From assembly GCA_023614405.1 (NCBI GenBank), contig CM042685.1:238803661-238867660 (forward strand): a stretch of DNA of 64,000 bases. Direction: 5' to 3'. The DNA comes from Avena insularis. Taxonomy: Eukaryota; Streptophyta; Magnoliopsida; Poales; Poaceae. This document shows positions 49,086 to 62,072 of this stretch, one piece after another. A model generated the notes under the pieces. That model saw only the letters and a program-made list of their open reading frames with translations. It did no database searches and was not told where the DNA came from. Position 1 is the stretch's first letter. The number at the start of each line of letters is the position of its first letter. The translations under genes were made by a program, and so were the position numbers.

Positions 49086-50612
49086 TGCTACACTCAATAG
49101 GGAGGAAGAGTGCTTCGTTGGAAACCCCAAGAGCAAGGTATGAAGAGTACAACAACAAGATTTCCCTCAGTAGAAACCAAGGTTATCGAACCAGAAGGAG
49201 GAAGAAAACGTCACACAGGTGTTGGAAGCAACATGGAGACCTGCACAACACAAACTCAAGACTCTGTCCCAACGAATCAGTGAGGTTGTCAAGCTCACCG
49301 GTTTGCTGTAACAAAGGATTAAATGTATGGTGTGGAAGGTAATGGTTTGCAACAAGTAAACAAGTAACAGTGGAATATGTATCAATGGTAAAGATTGGAC
49401 CGGGGTCCATAGTTCACTAAAGGTGCTCTTCTTAGATAAACAACATGGCATGAAGGGTAAACAAATTACAGTGGGGCAATTGACAGGAACTGAGCAAGGC
49501 ATAATAATGTAATTACTAGCCAGAAAGATCCTATGAGGTTGATTGGGCAATACAACAATATACATAGACCGTAATCCAACTTCATCTATGACTAGAAGTC
49601 CACCTTTAGGTTATCATCCGACCCCCCTCCGGTATTAAGTTGCAAGCAATAGACAACTGCTTTAAGCAAAGTGTGTAAGGTAAACAGTCCACATGTTCCA
49701 TGAACAAGAGACCGTTGTTTTGTCCCTAGCAATAGCACATCTACAACCGAAGAGATTATTGTCACTTCCCTTGGAAACTAGAGGCATGAACCCACTATCG
49801 AGCATAAATACTCCCTCTTGGAGTCACTAGCAACTACTTGGCCAAGATAACCACTAGCAACAGAGAGCATGCAAGATCACAAACAACACAAACATGATAG
49901 AATCATAAAGATAAAACCATTAATCAAACCAACATAATAATCTCAATATCCATCGGATCCCCGCAAACACAACATGCATGATTACAAATAGATTAGATCT
50001 TGATAATGAACGGAGCTCACAAGATCTATACATGAAAGCACAATGGAGGAGATACAACCATCTAGCTACTACATGGACCCATAGTCCAAGGTGGAACTAC
50101 TCACAAATCATACCGGAGAGAAGGCCTCCGGGATGATCTCCCCTCCGGCAGGGTGCCGGGAAGAGCTTCAGATCCCCCCGATCTAGGGACGATGGTGGCA
50201 GCGGCTACAGACGGTTTCGTGGAATATTGATCAGTCCTGAGAGTTTCTGCATCGGGGGCTTCTTATAGGCGAAGGGATCAGGCGGCCAGGCAGCAAACCC
50301 TAGCTGCACGGCTAGGGGCCCACCCGCACTGGGGTCTGCCCTCCGTCTGCCCCTTGGCTCTCCTCTGGACTTCTTGTTCCCCACGGAAAGTTATTGACTT
50401 TGTCCTTCGTCCCGTCCAACTTCGAGAATATTTCTTTACTAACTTTTCTGAAACCAAAACAATGTAAAATGTGCATCCGCAATCTGCAACTTGTTAATAG
50501 GTTAGTACCAGAAAACATGTAAAAATCACCTCAAAGTGTATACAAGTAAAGCAAAGTAGATACTAAACAAGCATGGAGCATAAAAAATTATAGATACGTT
50601 TCCAACATATCA
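49086..50612 (-). repeat. 3' LTR of a minus-strand Gypsy-type element
   Basis: Reading the minus strand it starts TGATATGTTGGAAACG after the purine-rich AAGCTTGGGGATGC, and ends AGTGTAGCA. The layout resembles a widespread Triticeae Gypsy LTR, including a CCGGCAGGGTGCCGG stretch near 50145. 1527 bp. Confidence 0.65.
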
Positions 50613-52062
50613 GCATCCCCAAGCTTAACTCCTGCTCGTCCTCGAGTAGGTAGGTGATAAAAGAATAATTTTTGAGGTGATATGCACCCTCACAACAAAG
50701 ATCCAACCATTTGCAAGCATTGAAAACTGGGATCAAAGAACTCTAAACATGTGCATGAAAGATGGAGTTCTAACAATAGGACATAGTAACTATGCATGCA
50801 ACATGGCAAGCTACAAACAAAGATCATGAATAATATGTATTGAAAAACGTTTTTTGTTTCACATGCAGAAAACATAGCATAGTGGCAATCAGCTTGTCCC
50901 TCATAGAGTAGCAATATAATGCATAGGACACCTGCAAAGTTCACAAGGGTGACTAGAAACAGATAGCACATGAACAAGTAATAACACAATATGCATCAAT
51001 TAGTAAGCTTTGGAACACTGCACACAGAATGACAATTATGCTCTCTTAATGGTGCCTAAAGGTAGAAGGTGGAGACTCAATAATGATGGAAGAAAGGCCT
51101 TTTTGTAATGGAAGCAGGGATTACAAGTTTCAAAAAGAGCTTCCAAAAATTATGGTACTTATTAGCTTTCAGCCCTCATTGCCCCTATCATAAGCAACTT
51201 GAAGTGGTTAAGGTTAAAGTGGCAAAGCTGGAGTATATGCTTGACAAAGTATAAGTTGGCAATCTCAAGTCCCTTGACTATGAGGGCTACACCTCATGGA
51301 TACTCAACTTAGGGCCAGGCAAGTTCTTGTCACTGTAAGTATTTGCATATCATTGAGAACCGCCAACGGGGTACCCCTTGCACATGGTACAGGAGCTTTC
51401 CCATAACCAAAATGACAAGGCAAGCAGACAATGAGCATCTCAGCAATTCTTCTTATGTACCATGGGAATATGGTGCTTTTTTATATCTTTCCTCTTTTCT
51501 CAATGTGTCTTTCTTTAAGAAGAATGCTTCATAGATGTCACTATGGTGATGCTGCAAGTTTCCACCATGATTAGGCATGGCTTAGGCTAGCGGCCCAGGC
51601 GTTTCTCTAACACAGGATACAAACTCCATGGACTTACAAGTTCCCTCTTTATTTCACACCAGTGACATCCATAGACAAAAGAACATGATATCAATTGAGT
51701 ACAACAAGGTACACGTGCAATGTTGAAAATGTTCCCCGTGACAGCACGGTTCTGCTAATCCCAACTTATAAGTGCAAGCATATACAACAAAGTTGCCTCA
51801 ATGGTTCAAGTTTATTAGGGCAAAGAATAAAATGTGCCATCAAGTTTATGAGGGCTTTAATCACTAAGTTTTCACATAACAAAATAGATTTTTAATTGGA
51901 AGATAGTTGAAAACAAGAATATACTTGGAATGGTGTAACACACCATGCATAGGAGTTTATAGTGGACACTTTGGAATAACTTGGTTTTTTGGGAGTTGGA
52001 AGCATGAGTAGAACTTACTCATACAAGTGGAGGCTAGCAAAAGACTGGGAGCAACCAACTAA
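50613..52062 (-). mobile_element. Internal 3' region of the minus-strand Gypsy-type element
   Basis: Begins with the polypurine tract on the minus strand, then non-coding AT-rich sequence. No pol frame is present. Cut at 52062 by a Copia LTR. Confidence 0.5.
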
Positions 52063-52477
52063 TGTTGGGCCACGTAGAGATAAAACAAAAATTTCCCCTC
52101 TAACATGGTGATCCCAAAATCTAGCCGAGGTAGAAGGCCACGAGGTTTACCACTAGACGCGCAGTTGCAGATTACTAATGAAGCGCGTCAGTTGATGCAG
52201 TGCGGTCCTTTGCGATCCGATCATCCTGGTGCTGATCGTACAGCACCTCTGCTGGTGTCCACACGTGCAAGGAGGAGCACCGGCGGCGAACTTCTAGGTT
52301 CGGTACGATGGCAGGACTGTTGTGGAGCTAGGGTTTCCAACACATGGAATGACCTAACCAATCAACGATTAACCTTTCTGGGTTACGGTGCTCCACTATA
52401 TATAGGGAGTGAACGTGGACTCTGCTTGCGCGGCCCATTCACTAAATCCCATATAACACTAGTCACCGTGAGTCCGA
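52063..52477 (-). repeat. Copia LTR (minus strand), outer part
   Basis: Starts on the plus strand with TGTTGGGCCACG after ACTAA (possible target repeat). It is interrupted by the BARE-like element after TCCGA and continues at 61119. TATATATA at 52397-52404 is a likely promoter box. Confidence 0.65.
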
Positions 52478-54205
52478 TGAAGGGTTTCGCAGCATAGTAA
52501 ATCAAAATTTTCTACGGATGCGAACGGGAAAAGCCAAGATCTAATCTAGAAGATGCAAACAACGAGGGGGGAATATATGAGATCTTCATACCCTTGAAGA
52601 TTCGCACATCGGAATGTTCAACAGAACGTGGTTGATGTAGTCGTACTCGCTTCTCCTCCTCGCGATCCGATCCGATCCAACACCACAAGTGGTGATGCCT
52701 CCGAGAGATGCACACGTGCGGAACCTCGACGTCTCCTCCTTCCTCGGTCCAGCAAGTGGGGTGGAGAGATAGGTTGGATCTACAACACGACAGCGTGGTG
52801 CAAACGGTGGAGAGTTTCTGCGGCAGAGCTTCGCCTACGCGCAGTTGGGAGGGAGAGAGAGAGGAGGGCAGCAGGGCGGCTAGGGATTGAGGAGGTCTGT
52901 GGGGAGGGTGCGCCCCCAGCCCTCTTTATATAGAGGGGTGGGCGGCTTCCCCTTGCCCCTCCTCCAAGCCTAGGGCCGGCGGCCAAGGAGGGAGGAGTGG
53001 GGGGCAAGTTTCCCCCCTTCTAGATGCTGCCCTTGCCCCTAGGGTTTCCCCTAGGGCTTGGCCGGCTGGGCCTATGGGGGCTTGTGCCCCTGGCCCAATG
53101 TGGCCAGGGCACTCCCTCGTAGGCCCACGCCCCCTCCCAACAAGCGGGGCCACGTTGGTCCTACTCCGGAAGGTTCTAGAAGCTTCCGGTACAATACCGA
53201 ACAATCCGAAACAATTCCGAACTCCAAAAACTGCTTTGCCTTATATGAATCTTATTCTCCGGACCATTCCGGAACCTCTCGTGACGTCCTGGATCTCATC
53301 CGAGACTCCGAACAAAAAACTCATAAACCAATTATCCATTCTATCCTCGCATCAAGACACATTAAGTGTGTGACCCTTCGGGTTCGAGAATATGCAGACA
53401 TGATCTTCTATCCATAATCAACAGCGGAGTCTGGAAACCCATATTGACTCCCACGCATTCATCGATGATCATATCGGATGAACCACGATGTTAGGATTCA
53501 ATCAATCCCATATATATATATTCCCTTCGTCACACGATATTTTACTTGCCCGAGATTCGATCGTCAGCATCGGCATACCTAGTTCAATCTCGTTCATAGC
53601 AAGTACTTTACTCGTTCTGTAATCCGATATCACTTTGTGATTAACTCCTTAACCACGTGCTTGCAAGCGGTGTTGATATCGACACGAAAGGGCCCAAAGT
53701 ATATCTCTCCGACTTGGGAGGGACAAATCTCATCTCGATACATACAACCCAACAAGTACTTTCCGATCACCTGAGAGACACCTTTATGATCACCCTCTCA
53801 TAGGATGACGTTTGATGACCTCAAAGCTTTCTTCCGATACCAGGGAGTTGTATTATCTCATGGTCTAAGGAATACAATATTTGACATAAGAAAAGCTTCG
53901 CAAAGATGAACACGATGACACGATCTAATTGCTCTGCTTAATTTGGGTCTGTCCATCATATCATTCTCCCAATGATATGACCTCATTATTAATTGACAAC
54001 TCATGTCTATGGTTAGGAAACCTTAACCATCATTAATCAATGAGCCAGTCCATAGAGGCGTACTAGGGACACGGTGTTGTTCACAAACCACACAAGTATT
54101 AAAGTTTCCGGTTAATACAATTCTAGCATGGAATATAAACTTTATCATGAACAAGAATTACAATAATAACATCTTTATTATTGCCTCTAGGGCATAATTC
54201 CAATA
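52478..54205 (-). repeat. 3' LTR of the BARE-like element
   Basis: Matches 59390-61113. Its terminal base pair next to the polypurine tract is changed from CA to TA on the plus strand (54204-54205). TATATAAA on the minus strand at 52925-52932. Confidence 0.93.
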
Positions 54206-54293
54206 GTCTCCCACTTGCACTAGAGTCAATAATCTAGTTTACATCTGGCAACAATCTAACACCCATGGCACTAAGGTGCTGATCATGTTTTGC

Positions 54294-57199
54294 TCATGGA
54301 AGAGGTTTAGTCAATGGATCTGCGACATTCAGATCTGTATGTACTTTGCTAATCTTCAAATCTCCATCTGTTATATAATCTCGGATTATATGAAACTTGC
54401 GGTTGATGTGCTTGGTCTTTGGATGATATCTTGGTTCCTTAGCCAGTGTTATGGCGCCAGTGTTGTCACACAATATCTCCAGTGGGTCCAAGGCACTTGG
54501 AACCACACCAAGCTCAGTGATGAAGTTCCTGATCCAAACTCCTTCACTTGACGCTTCTGCAACAACCATGTATTCCGCTTCTACTGTAGATCCCACGATC
54601 ACGCTTTGCTTGCAGCTTCTCCAGCTCCTCCATTCAAAATATAAATGTATCCTGTCTGAGATTTAGAATCATCCTTGTCGGTGTCGAAACTAGCGTCGAC
54701 GTAACCCTTTACGACGAGCTGTTCATCACCTCCATAGACTAAGAACATTTCTTTAGTCCTATTTAAATACTTTAGGATGTTCTTCACGGCTGTCCAGTGT
54801 TCCACTCCTGGATCACTTTGGTATCTGCTCGTCAAACTAAGAGCATTGGACACATCCGATCTAGTACACAACATGGCATACATGATAGAACCTATGGCCG
54901 AGGCATAAGGCACTTTGCTCATAGCTTCTATCATTTACCGTAGCTGGACACTGAGCCTTGCTCAATGTCTTACCTGACAACATAGGCACTGAACCTTTCT
55001 TTTCCTTATCCATTCTGAACCTTTTCAGAACTTTGTCTAGGTATGTACTTTGGCTTAAAGCTATTAGGCATCTTTGTCTATCTCTATAGATTTTGATGCC
55101 TAATATATAAGCAGCTTCCCCTAGGTCTTTCATTGAAAAACATTTATTCAAATAACTCTTCACATCGTTAAGCATGTCAATGTCATTTCCAATAATCAAT
55201 ATGTCATCCACATATAGTACTAGAAATGTCACTGAGCTCCCACTCACTTTCTTGTAGATACAAGCTTCATAGAAATTTGGAACAAATCCAAAGCTCTTGA
55301 TCACTTGATCAAAACGAAGGTTCCAACTCCGAGATGCTTGCTTCAGTCCATAAATGGAACGCTGAAGTTTGCATACTTTATCAGCATCCTTAGGATCGAC
55401 AAAACCTTCAGGTTGCATCATATACAACTCTTCGTCAATGTTGCCATTGAGGAACGCAGTCTTGACATCCATCTGCCATATTTCATAATCATGAAACGCA
55501 GCAATTGCTAATAAAATCTGAATGGACTTAAACATCGCTACGGGAGAGAAAGTCTCATCGTAGTCAACACCTTGAACTTGTTGAAAACCTTTCGCGACAA
55601 GTCGTGCTTTATAGACAGTAACATTACCATCCGCGTCCGTTTTCTTCTTAAAATTCCATTTGCACTCAACGTCCTTTCGGTCGCTAGGAGGGTCCACCAA
55701 AGTCCATACTTGGTTTTCGCTCATGGATCCCAATTCGGATTTCATGGCCTCTAGCCATTTCTCAGAGTCTGGGCTCATCATTGCTTCCTCATAGTTCGCA
55801 GGTTCACTGTCGTCTACTAACAAGACAGTTAAGACAGGGTTGACGTACCACTCAGGAGGGGCACATGACCTTGTCGACCTGCGACGTTCAGTAGTAGCAT
55901 CGTCCGAAGCTTCATGATCCTTGTCATTTGCTTCCTCTATTGTTGGTGCAGATGGCACTGGAACAATTTCAGGTGCTGCGCTACTCTCCAACTCAAGAGA
56001 GGGTTCAATAACCTCGTCTAGCTCTACTTTCCTCCCACTCACTTCTTTTGAGAGAAACTCCTTCTCAAGAAAGGATCCGTTCTTTGCGACAAACACTTTG
56101 CCTTCGGATCTATGATAGAAGGTATACCCAATCCTTTCCTTAGGGTATCCTATGAAGACGCATTTATCCGCTTTGGGTTCGAGCTTGTCCGGCATCAACT
56201 TCTTGACGTAAGCTTCGCATCCCCAAACTTTAAGAAACGACAACTTAGGTTTAGCACCAAACCACAGTTCATACGGTGTCGTCTCAACGGATTTAGATGG
56301 TGCCCTATTTAAAGTGAATGCAGAGGTTTCTAATGCATAACCCCAAAATGATAACGGCAAATCTATAAGAGACATCATTGATCGCACCATATCTAATAGA
56401 ATTCGATTCCGGCGTTCAGACACACCATTGCGTTGTGGTGTTCCGGGTGGCGTGAGTTGCGAAACTATTCCGCTTGCTTTAAGATGCGCGAGAAAATCAT
56501 AACTCAAATATTCACCTCCACGATCGGATCGTAGAAACTTAATTTTTCTGTTACGATGGTTTTCCACTTCATTCTGAAATTCTTTGAACTTTTCAAATGT
56601 TTCAGATTTATGTTTCATTAAATAGATATACCCATATCTACTTAAGTCATCAGTAAAAGTGAGAAAGTAGCGATATCCACCGCCAATCAAACACTCATCG
56701 GTCCGCATACATCGGTATGTATGATTTCCAACAAGTCCGTTGCTCGCTCCATCATTCCGGAGAACGGGGTTTTGATCATCTTGCCCATGAGGCATGGTTC
56801 ACATGTGTTAAATGATTCAAAATCAAGAGACTCCAAAAGTCCATCAGAATGGAGTTTCTTCATGTGTTTTACACCAATATGACCTAGACGACAGTGCCAC
56901 AAATAAGTAGAATTATCACTATCTACTTTGCATCTCTTAGCCTCAATGTTATGGATGTGTGTTTCATCCCTTTCGAGATTCAGAAGAAATAAACCATTCA
57001 CAGCAGGTGCATGACCATAAAAGATGTTACTCATATAAATAGAACAACCATTATTCTCAGATTTAAATGAATAACCGTCTTGCAATAAACACGATCCAGA
57101 TATGATGTTCATGCTCAACGCAGGCACATAATAACATTTATTGAGGTTTAAAACTAATCCTGAAGGTAAAACTAAGGAGAGCGTGTTGACGACCATCAC
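54294..57199 (-). pseudogene. pol: BARE-like pol: protease end, integrase, RT, RNase H
   Basis: Read on the minus strand. 57199-56687 gives the protease end and the integrase zinc-finger region (WHCRLGHIG, CEPC). A frame change near 56750 leads to a 644-codon frame (56795-54861). That frame holds the rest of integrase (SDRGGEY, GVSERRNR) and a complete Copia RT with YVDDILIIGND. A stop and frame change follow near 54930. RNase H (VEAEYM, CDNTGAI, KTKHI) continues to 54294, with another frameshift near 54610. The long RT frame suggests a fairly young insertion. Confidence 0.93.
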
Positions 57200-57339
57200 A
57201 TCAACTCTTGATCCGCTGCCAACGCCAAGATCGTCACCTCATCCTCGCCAACACTGCCTATTCCGTAGTTCTGCTTCGAAGTTACAAATATTAGCAATCA
57301 ACCAAGATCAAATACCTGTGCACTACAACGAGGGCTAGT

Positions 57340-58184
57340 AAGGAAAACATCAATAACATGTATAACAAATATACCTTTGATGGTGCAAAGCCTTCTTGTC
57401 CGCTAAGTACTTGGACACTATGCCCAAAGGACCCTTGTCCTTGCAATAGAAGCACTCAAAGGTCCGGCTTAGGTCCAGACTTGAGCTTCTTCTCAGCAGG
57501 GGCAACGCGCTTGCCGCTGCCTTTCTTGAAGGGCTTCTTTGCACCCTTACCTTTCTTAAAGCTAGGGGTTGTTGACCATCAACACATGATTATCTTTCTT
57601 GATGTCCACCTCCGCTGCTTTCAGCTTAGCGAAGAGCTCGGATCGATCGTGGAACCAATCTGATTATGAGTAACTACAAAACCTTTGTAGCTAGGAGGGA
57701 GTGATTGCAGACTCACAATCTTGAGCTCCTCCGAATCTTGTAGTCCAGCTTGCTCAAGGCTGAGTGTAGCCCGACATCTTAATTGCGTGCTCACTAACGG
57801 AACTCCCTTCCTCCATCTTGCAGCTTAAAGAATTTCTAGATCTCATATCTCTCGTAATGTGCCTGAGTCTGAAACATAGTTTTCAGTTCCTCAAGGATCT
57901 CAAAGGGCCCGGGGAAATCCTCAAAACGATTTTGAAGGTCCGATTCCATAGCAAACAACATGGTGCTCTTAATCACACCATAATCATCTTTGCACGACTG
58001 ATAAACAGCTTTCTCATCAGCCGCGATCTACAGAGGGCATCACCTAGCTTTCTCAAGGACATAGTCCTTTGTCCGCCAGAGAATGATTCTCGGGATCATG
58101 GAACCAGTTGGTGAAGTTAGACCCATTGTTCTTAAGCTTTTCTTTCTTAGCAAAAACGTTGAAGTTGAAGTTGGACTTAGCCAT
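57340..58184 (-). pseudogene. gag: BARE-like gag, degraded
   Basis: The minus-strand ATG at 58184 starts MAKSNFNFNVFAKKEKLKNN, a Copia gag N terminus. The frame is broken after about 43 codons and several times later. Near 57430-57470 a zinc-knuckle remnant CFYCKDKG is readable, but its His and last Cys are lost. Confidence 0.82.
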
Positions 58185-59376
58185 TTGATCTACAAAATTT
58201 GCAAGTACAATTTAGACTATGTTCATGATAACTAGTTCAACTTAATCAAATTACTATATGAACTCCCACTAAATTCAACATCCCTCAAGTTGTTTAGTGA
58301 ACATGATCCAAATTCACCACACCTAATCCGATCTTCACGAGAAGAGATGTGGTTTTAATGATGGACAACAAAGTGTCGATCATATCATTCATATGACCCA
58401 TGCTTAACCTTTCGGTTTGTGTGTTCCGAGGCCATGTCTGTACATGCTAGGCTCGTCAAGTCAAACCCAAGTATTTTCAAGGTGCAAACCGGCTTGCACC
58501 CGTTGTATGTGAAGGTAGAGTTTATAGCACCCGGTCATCATGTGATGCTTGAACACGACGAACTTTCGCAATGGTGCATACATGGGGAGAACACAGTTTT
58601 ATCTTGATCTTTAAGTGAGGAATCATCTTATAATGCTACCGCCGCGATCTAAGCATAATAAGACACATAAAAGGATAAACATCACATGCATATAACTTTA
58701 TGTGACATGGTATAGCCAATCTTCGCGCAATGATCTCCATCTTGTGCGTGCCAGCATGATCTCCATCACTCCACCATGATTGCCTCCACCACAAATAGCA
58801 ACTACAACTATTGCTAACTACTTAGCGATAAAGTAAAGCTATTACATGGTGTATAAGAAGTTGACACACAGGTCATACACAATTATAAAGACAACCAACC
58901 ATATTCTCGCCGGTTGTGTACTCATCGACATGCAAGTCGTGAAACATTACAAAACATGATCATTGCATACAACATACACATCACATCTTGGGCCATACCA
59001 TATCACAGAAACACTCCCTGCAAAAACAAGTTAGACGCCTCTACTTTGTTGTTCCATGTTTTACGTGGCTTATGGGAGTAACAAGCTAAGAACGATTCTT
59101 ACCTACGAAAAGCCACAATGGTGATATTATGGTTGCCAAACTCCGGTGTAAATCCCATGACAACTATAGTGAGAGAAACTGGCATCCACCAGCCGCATGT
59201 GTGGAACAAGCCACACGTCAAGTGCGGAGCCGGTCTCGCGAACGAGGTCGCGTAAAGTTGGCCTGGACCGCTTCGATCTCATAAGTACACAAACAAGAGG
59301 CTTGCAATAGAAAACATCAACGCCCGCAACAAGCATGTTGTGTTCTACTCGTGAAACACATCTACGCATAGATCTA
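58185..59376 (-). other. Leader (5' UTR) of the BARE-like element
   Basis: About 1.2 kb between primer site and gag with no protein frame. Shares blocks with the leader of the Angela-like element (40300-41050), for example GACGAGCCTAGCATGTAC. Confidence 0.8.
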
Positions 59377-59388
59377 GCTCTGATACCA
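59377..59388 (-). other. Primer-binding site, tRNA-Met type
   Basis: TGGTATCAGAGC on the minus strand, one base after the 5' LTR end. Confidence 0.92.
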
Positions 59389-59389
59389 C

Positions 59390-61113
59390 TGAAGGGTTTC
59401 GCATCATAGTAAATCAAAATTTTCTACGGATGCAAACGGGAAAAGCCAAGATCTAATCTAGAAGATGCAAACAACGAGGGGGGAATAGATGAGATCTTCA
59501 TACCCTTGAAGATTCGCATAGCGAAACGTTCAACGGAACGTGGTTGATGTAGTCGTACTCGCTTCTCCTCGTCGTGATCCGATCCGATCCAACACCGCAA
59601 GTGGCGATGCCTCCGAGAGATGCACACGTGTGACACCTCGACGTATCCTCCTTCCTCGGTCCAGAAAGTGGGGTGGAGAGATAGGTTAGATCTACAACAC
59701 GACGGCGTGGTAAAAACGGTGGAGAGTTTCTGCGGCAGGGCTTCGCCTACGCGCAGTCGGGAGGGAGAGATAGGAGGGCAGCAGGGCGGCTAGGGCTTGA
59801 GGAGGTATGTGGGGAGGGTGCGCCCCCAGCCCTCTTTATATAGAGGGGTGGGCAGCTGCCCCTTGCCCCTCCTCCAAGCCTAGGGCCGACAGCCAAGGAG
59901 GGAGGAGTGGGGGGGAAGTTCCCCCCTCCCTTCTAGAAGCTCCCCCTAGGGTTTCCCCTAGGGCTTGGCCGGCTGGGCCTATGGGGGCTTGTGCCCCTGG
60001 CCCAATGCAGCCAGGGCACTCCCTCATAGGCCCACGCCCCCTCCCAACAAGTGGGGCCACGTTGGTCCCACTCCGGAAGGTTCTAGAAGCTTCCGGTACA
60101 ATACCGAACAATTCGAAACAATTCCGAACTCCAAAAACTACTTTGACTTATATGAATCTTATTCTCCAGACCATTCTGTAACCTCTCGTGACGTCCTGGA
60201 TCTCATCCGAGACTCCGAACAAAAACTCATAAACGAATTATCCATTCTATCCTAGCGTCGAGACACGTTAAGTGTGTGACCCTTCGGGTTCGAGAATATG
60301 CAGACATGATCTTCTATCAATAATCAACAGCGGGGTCTGGAAACCCATATTGACTCCCACACATTCATCGATGATCATATCAGATGAACCACGATGTCAG
60401 GATTCAATCAATCCCATATATATATATTCCCTTCATCACATGATATTTTACTTGCCCGAGATTCGATCGTCGGCATCGGCATACCTAGTTTAATCTCGTT
60501 CACAGCAAGTACTTTACTCGTTCTGTAATCCGATATCACTTTGTGATTAACTCCTTAACCACGTGCTTGCAAGCGGTGTTGATATCTATTACCGAGTGGG
60601 CCCGAAGTATATCGCTCCGACTTGGGAGGGACAAATCCCATCTCGATACATACAACCCAACAAGTACTTTCCGATCACCTGAGAGACACCTTTATGATCA
60701 CCCTCTCATAGGATGACGTTTGATGACCTCAAAGCTTTCTTCCGATATCAGGGAGTTGTATTATCTCATGGTCTAAGGAATACAATATTTGACATAAGAA
60801 AAGCTTCACAAAGATGAACACGATGACACGATCTAATTGCTCTGCTTAATTTGGGTATGTCCATCATATCATTCTCCCAATGATATGACCTCATTATTAA
60901 TTGACAACTCATGTCTATGGTTAGGAAACCTTAACCATCATTAATCAATGAGCCAGTCCATAGAGGCGTACTAGGGACACGGTGTTGTTCACAAACCACA
61001 CAAGTATTAAAGTTTCCGCTTAATACAATTCTAGCATGGAATATAAACTTTATCATGAAAAAGAATTATAATAATAACATATTTATTATTGCCTCTAGGG
61101 CATAATTCCAACA
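59390..61113 (-). repeat. 5' LTR of the BARE-like element
   Basis: On the minus strand runs TGTTGGAATTATGCCC to AACCCTTCA. TATATAAA box at 59835-59842 (minus). Confidence 0.95.
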
Positions 61114-61118
61114 TCCGA

Positions 61119-62072
61119 CTCACTGACTCAATCCTGATACGGCTTGGGTCCAACCCAACCAGATTTCCGGTTCAGATCCAATCCGAACTTGCCCCACTCT
61201 TAAGTGTGTGACCCGGCAGGCTCATGGCTACTCGGACACGATTGGAGTCCGACTCATAATCGATCAGTCAGCAGCGGCTCCTAGCAGAACGTGCCGACTC
61301 CCAAGTACCAAAGAGTCATGACGACTCGCCTTTCCAATGTGACTTACATCCGAGTACTTTTTGCCTCACGATATACCTTGTCATACTATAGGAGAATAAT
61401 TTTCATCCCTTAAATAGTCCAACTCTCTTCTCGATCCGAGATAAGTGATTCACCCGACTAAATCTTAGTCGATCGCCTCGGTTAACACTTAATTGAGTCG
61501 TGCATGGCCATGCTTTCTGAATCATATCAACCGAGAGGGCCCAAAGAATATCTCTCCGAGTGGAGGGGCAAAATCCCATCTTGGTTATTCACATCACGCA
61601 GCTTGATTCTCAGTCGACCCGAACTCTACCTTTATAACTGCCCAGTTACGGATCAACGTTTGACAGAACCTAAGTCGGTGATCCTCAACTCGGACTATGC
61701 AATAACCTCAGGTCTCAGGATTACATTGATTGAGATATACAAACGACAACTTGTTCGTTGTACCTCAATATGGGTCAATCCGACTCGCTAAACTCTTTAG
61801 CCGAATCTGTGTAAGTCGGAATGGCATCACCATGCCCATGACAAGTGGAACCGAGTCATCAAGCCGACTTTCACATTGGTCTAAGTTGTGTGTCCAGCAC
61901 AACCTCAATGACCAAGGACATTTAGTACAAACAACATGAATGCATAGTTCCACAACCGAATCACATATTCAATGATACACATCAGATGTTTATACAAGGA
62001 CTACTTAATATCTTTATGAATACAATGGGAAATATCATCATACATGATTGCCTCTAGGGCATATTCCCAACA
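61119..62072 (-). repeat. Copia LTR (minus strand), inner part
   Basis: Continuation of the LTR at 52063-52477. Minus-strand start TGTTGGGAATATGCCC sits just after the polypurine tract GCAAATGGGAGAC. Total LTR about 1369 bp without the BARE-like insertion. Confidence 0.85.

Larger units (their letters stand above)
52478..61113 (-). mobile_element. BARE-like Copia element, complete, degraded coding
   Basis: Target duplication TCCGA at 52473-52477 and 61114-61118 is perfect. LTRs are 1728 and 1724 bp and very similar. On the minus strand the order is LTR, tRNA-Met primer site, leader, gag, protease/integrase, RT, RNase H, polypurine tract, LTR (Copia order). The LTR start TGTTGGAATTATGCCC is typical of BARE/WIS/Angela relatives. 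Frameshifts and stops break gag and pol. Confidence 0.95.
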
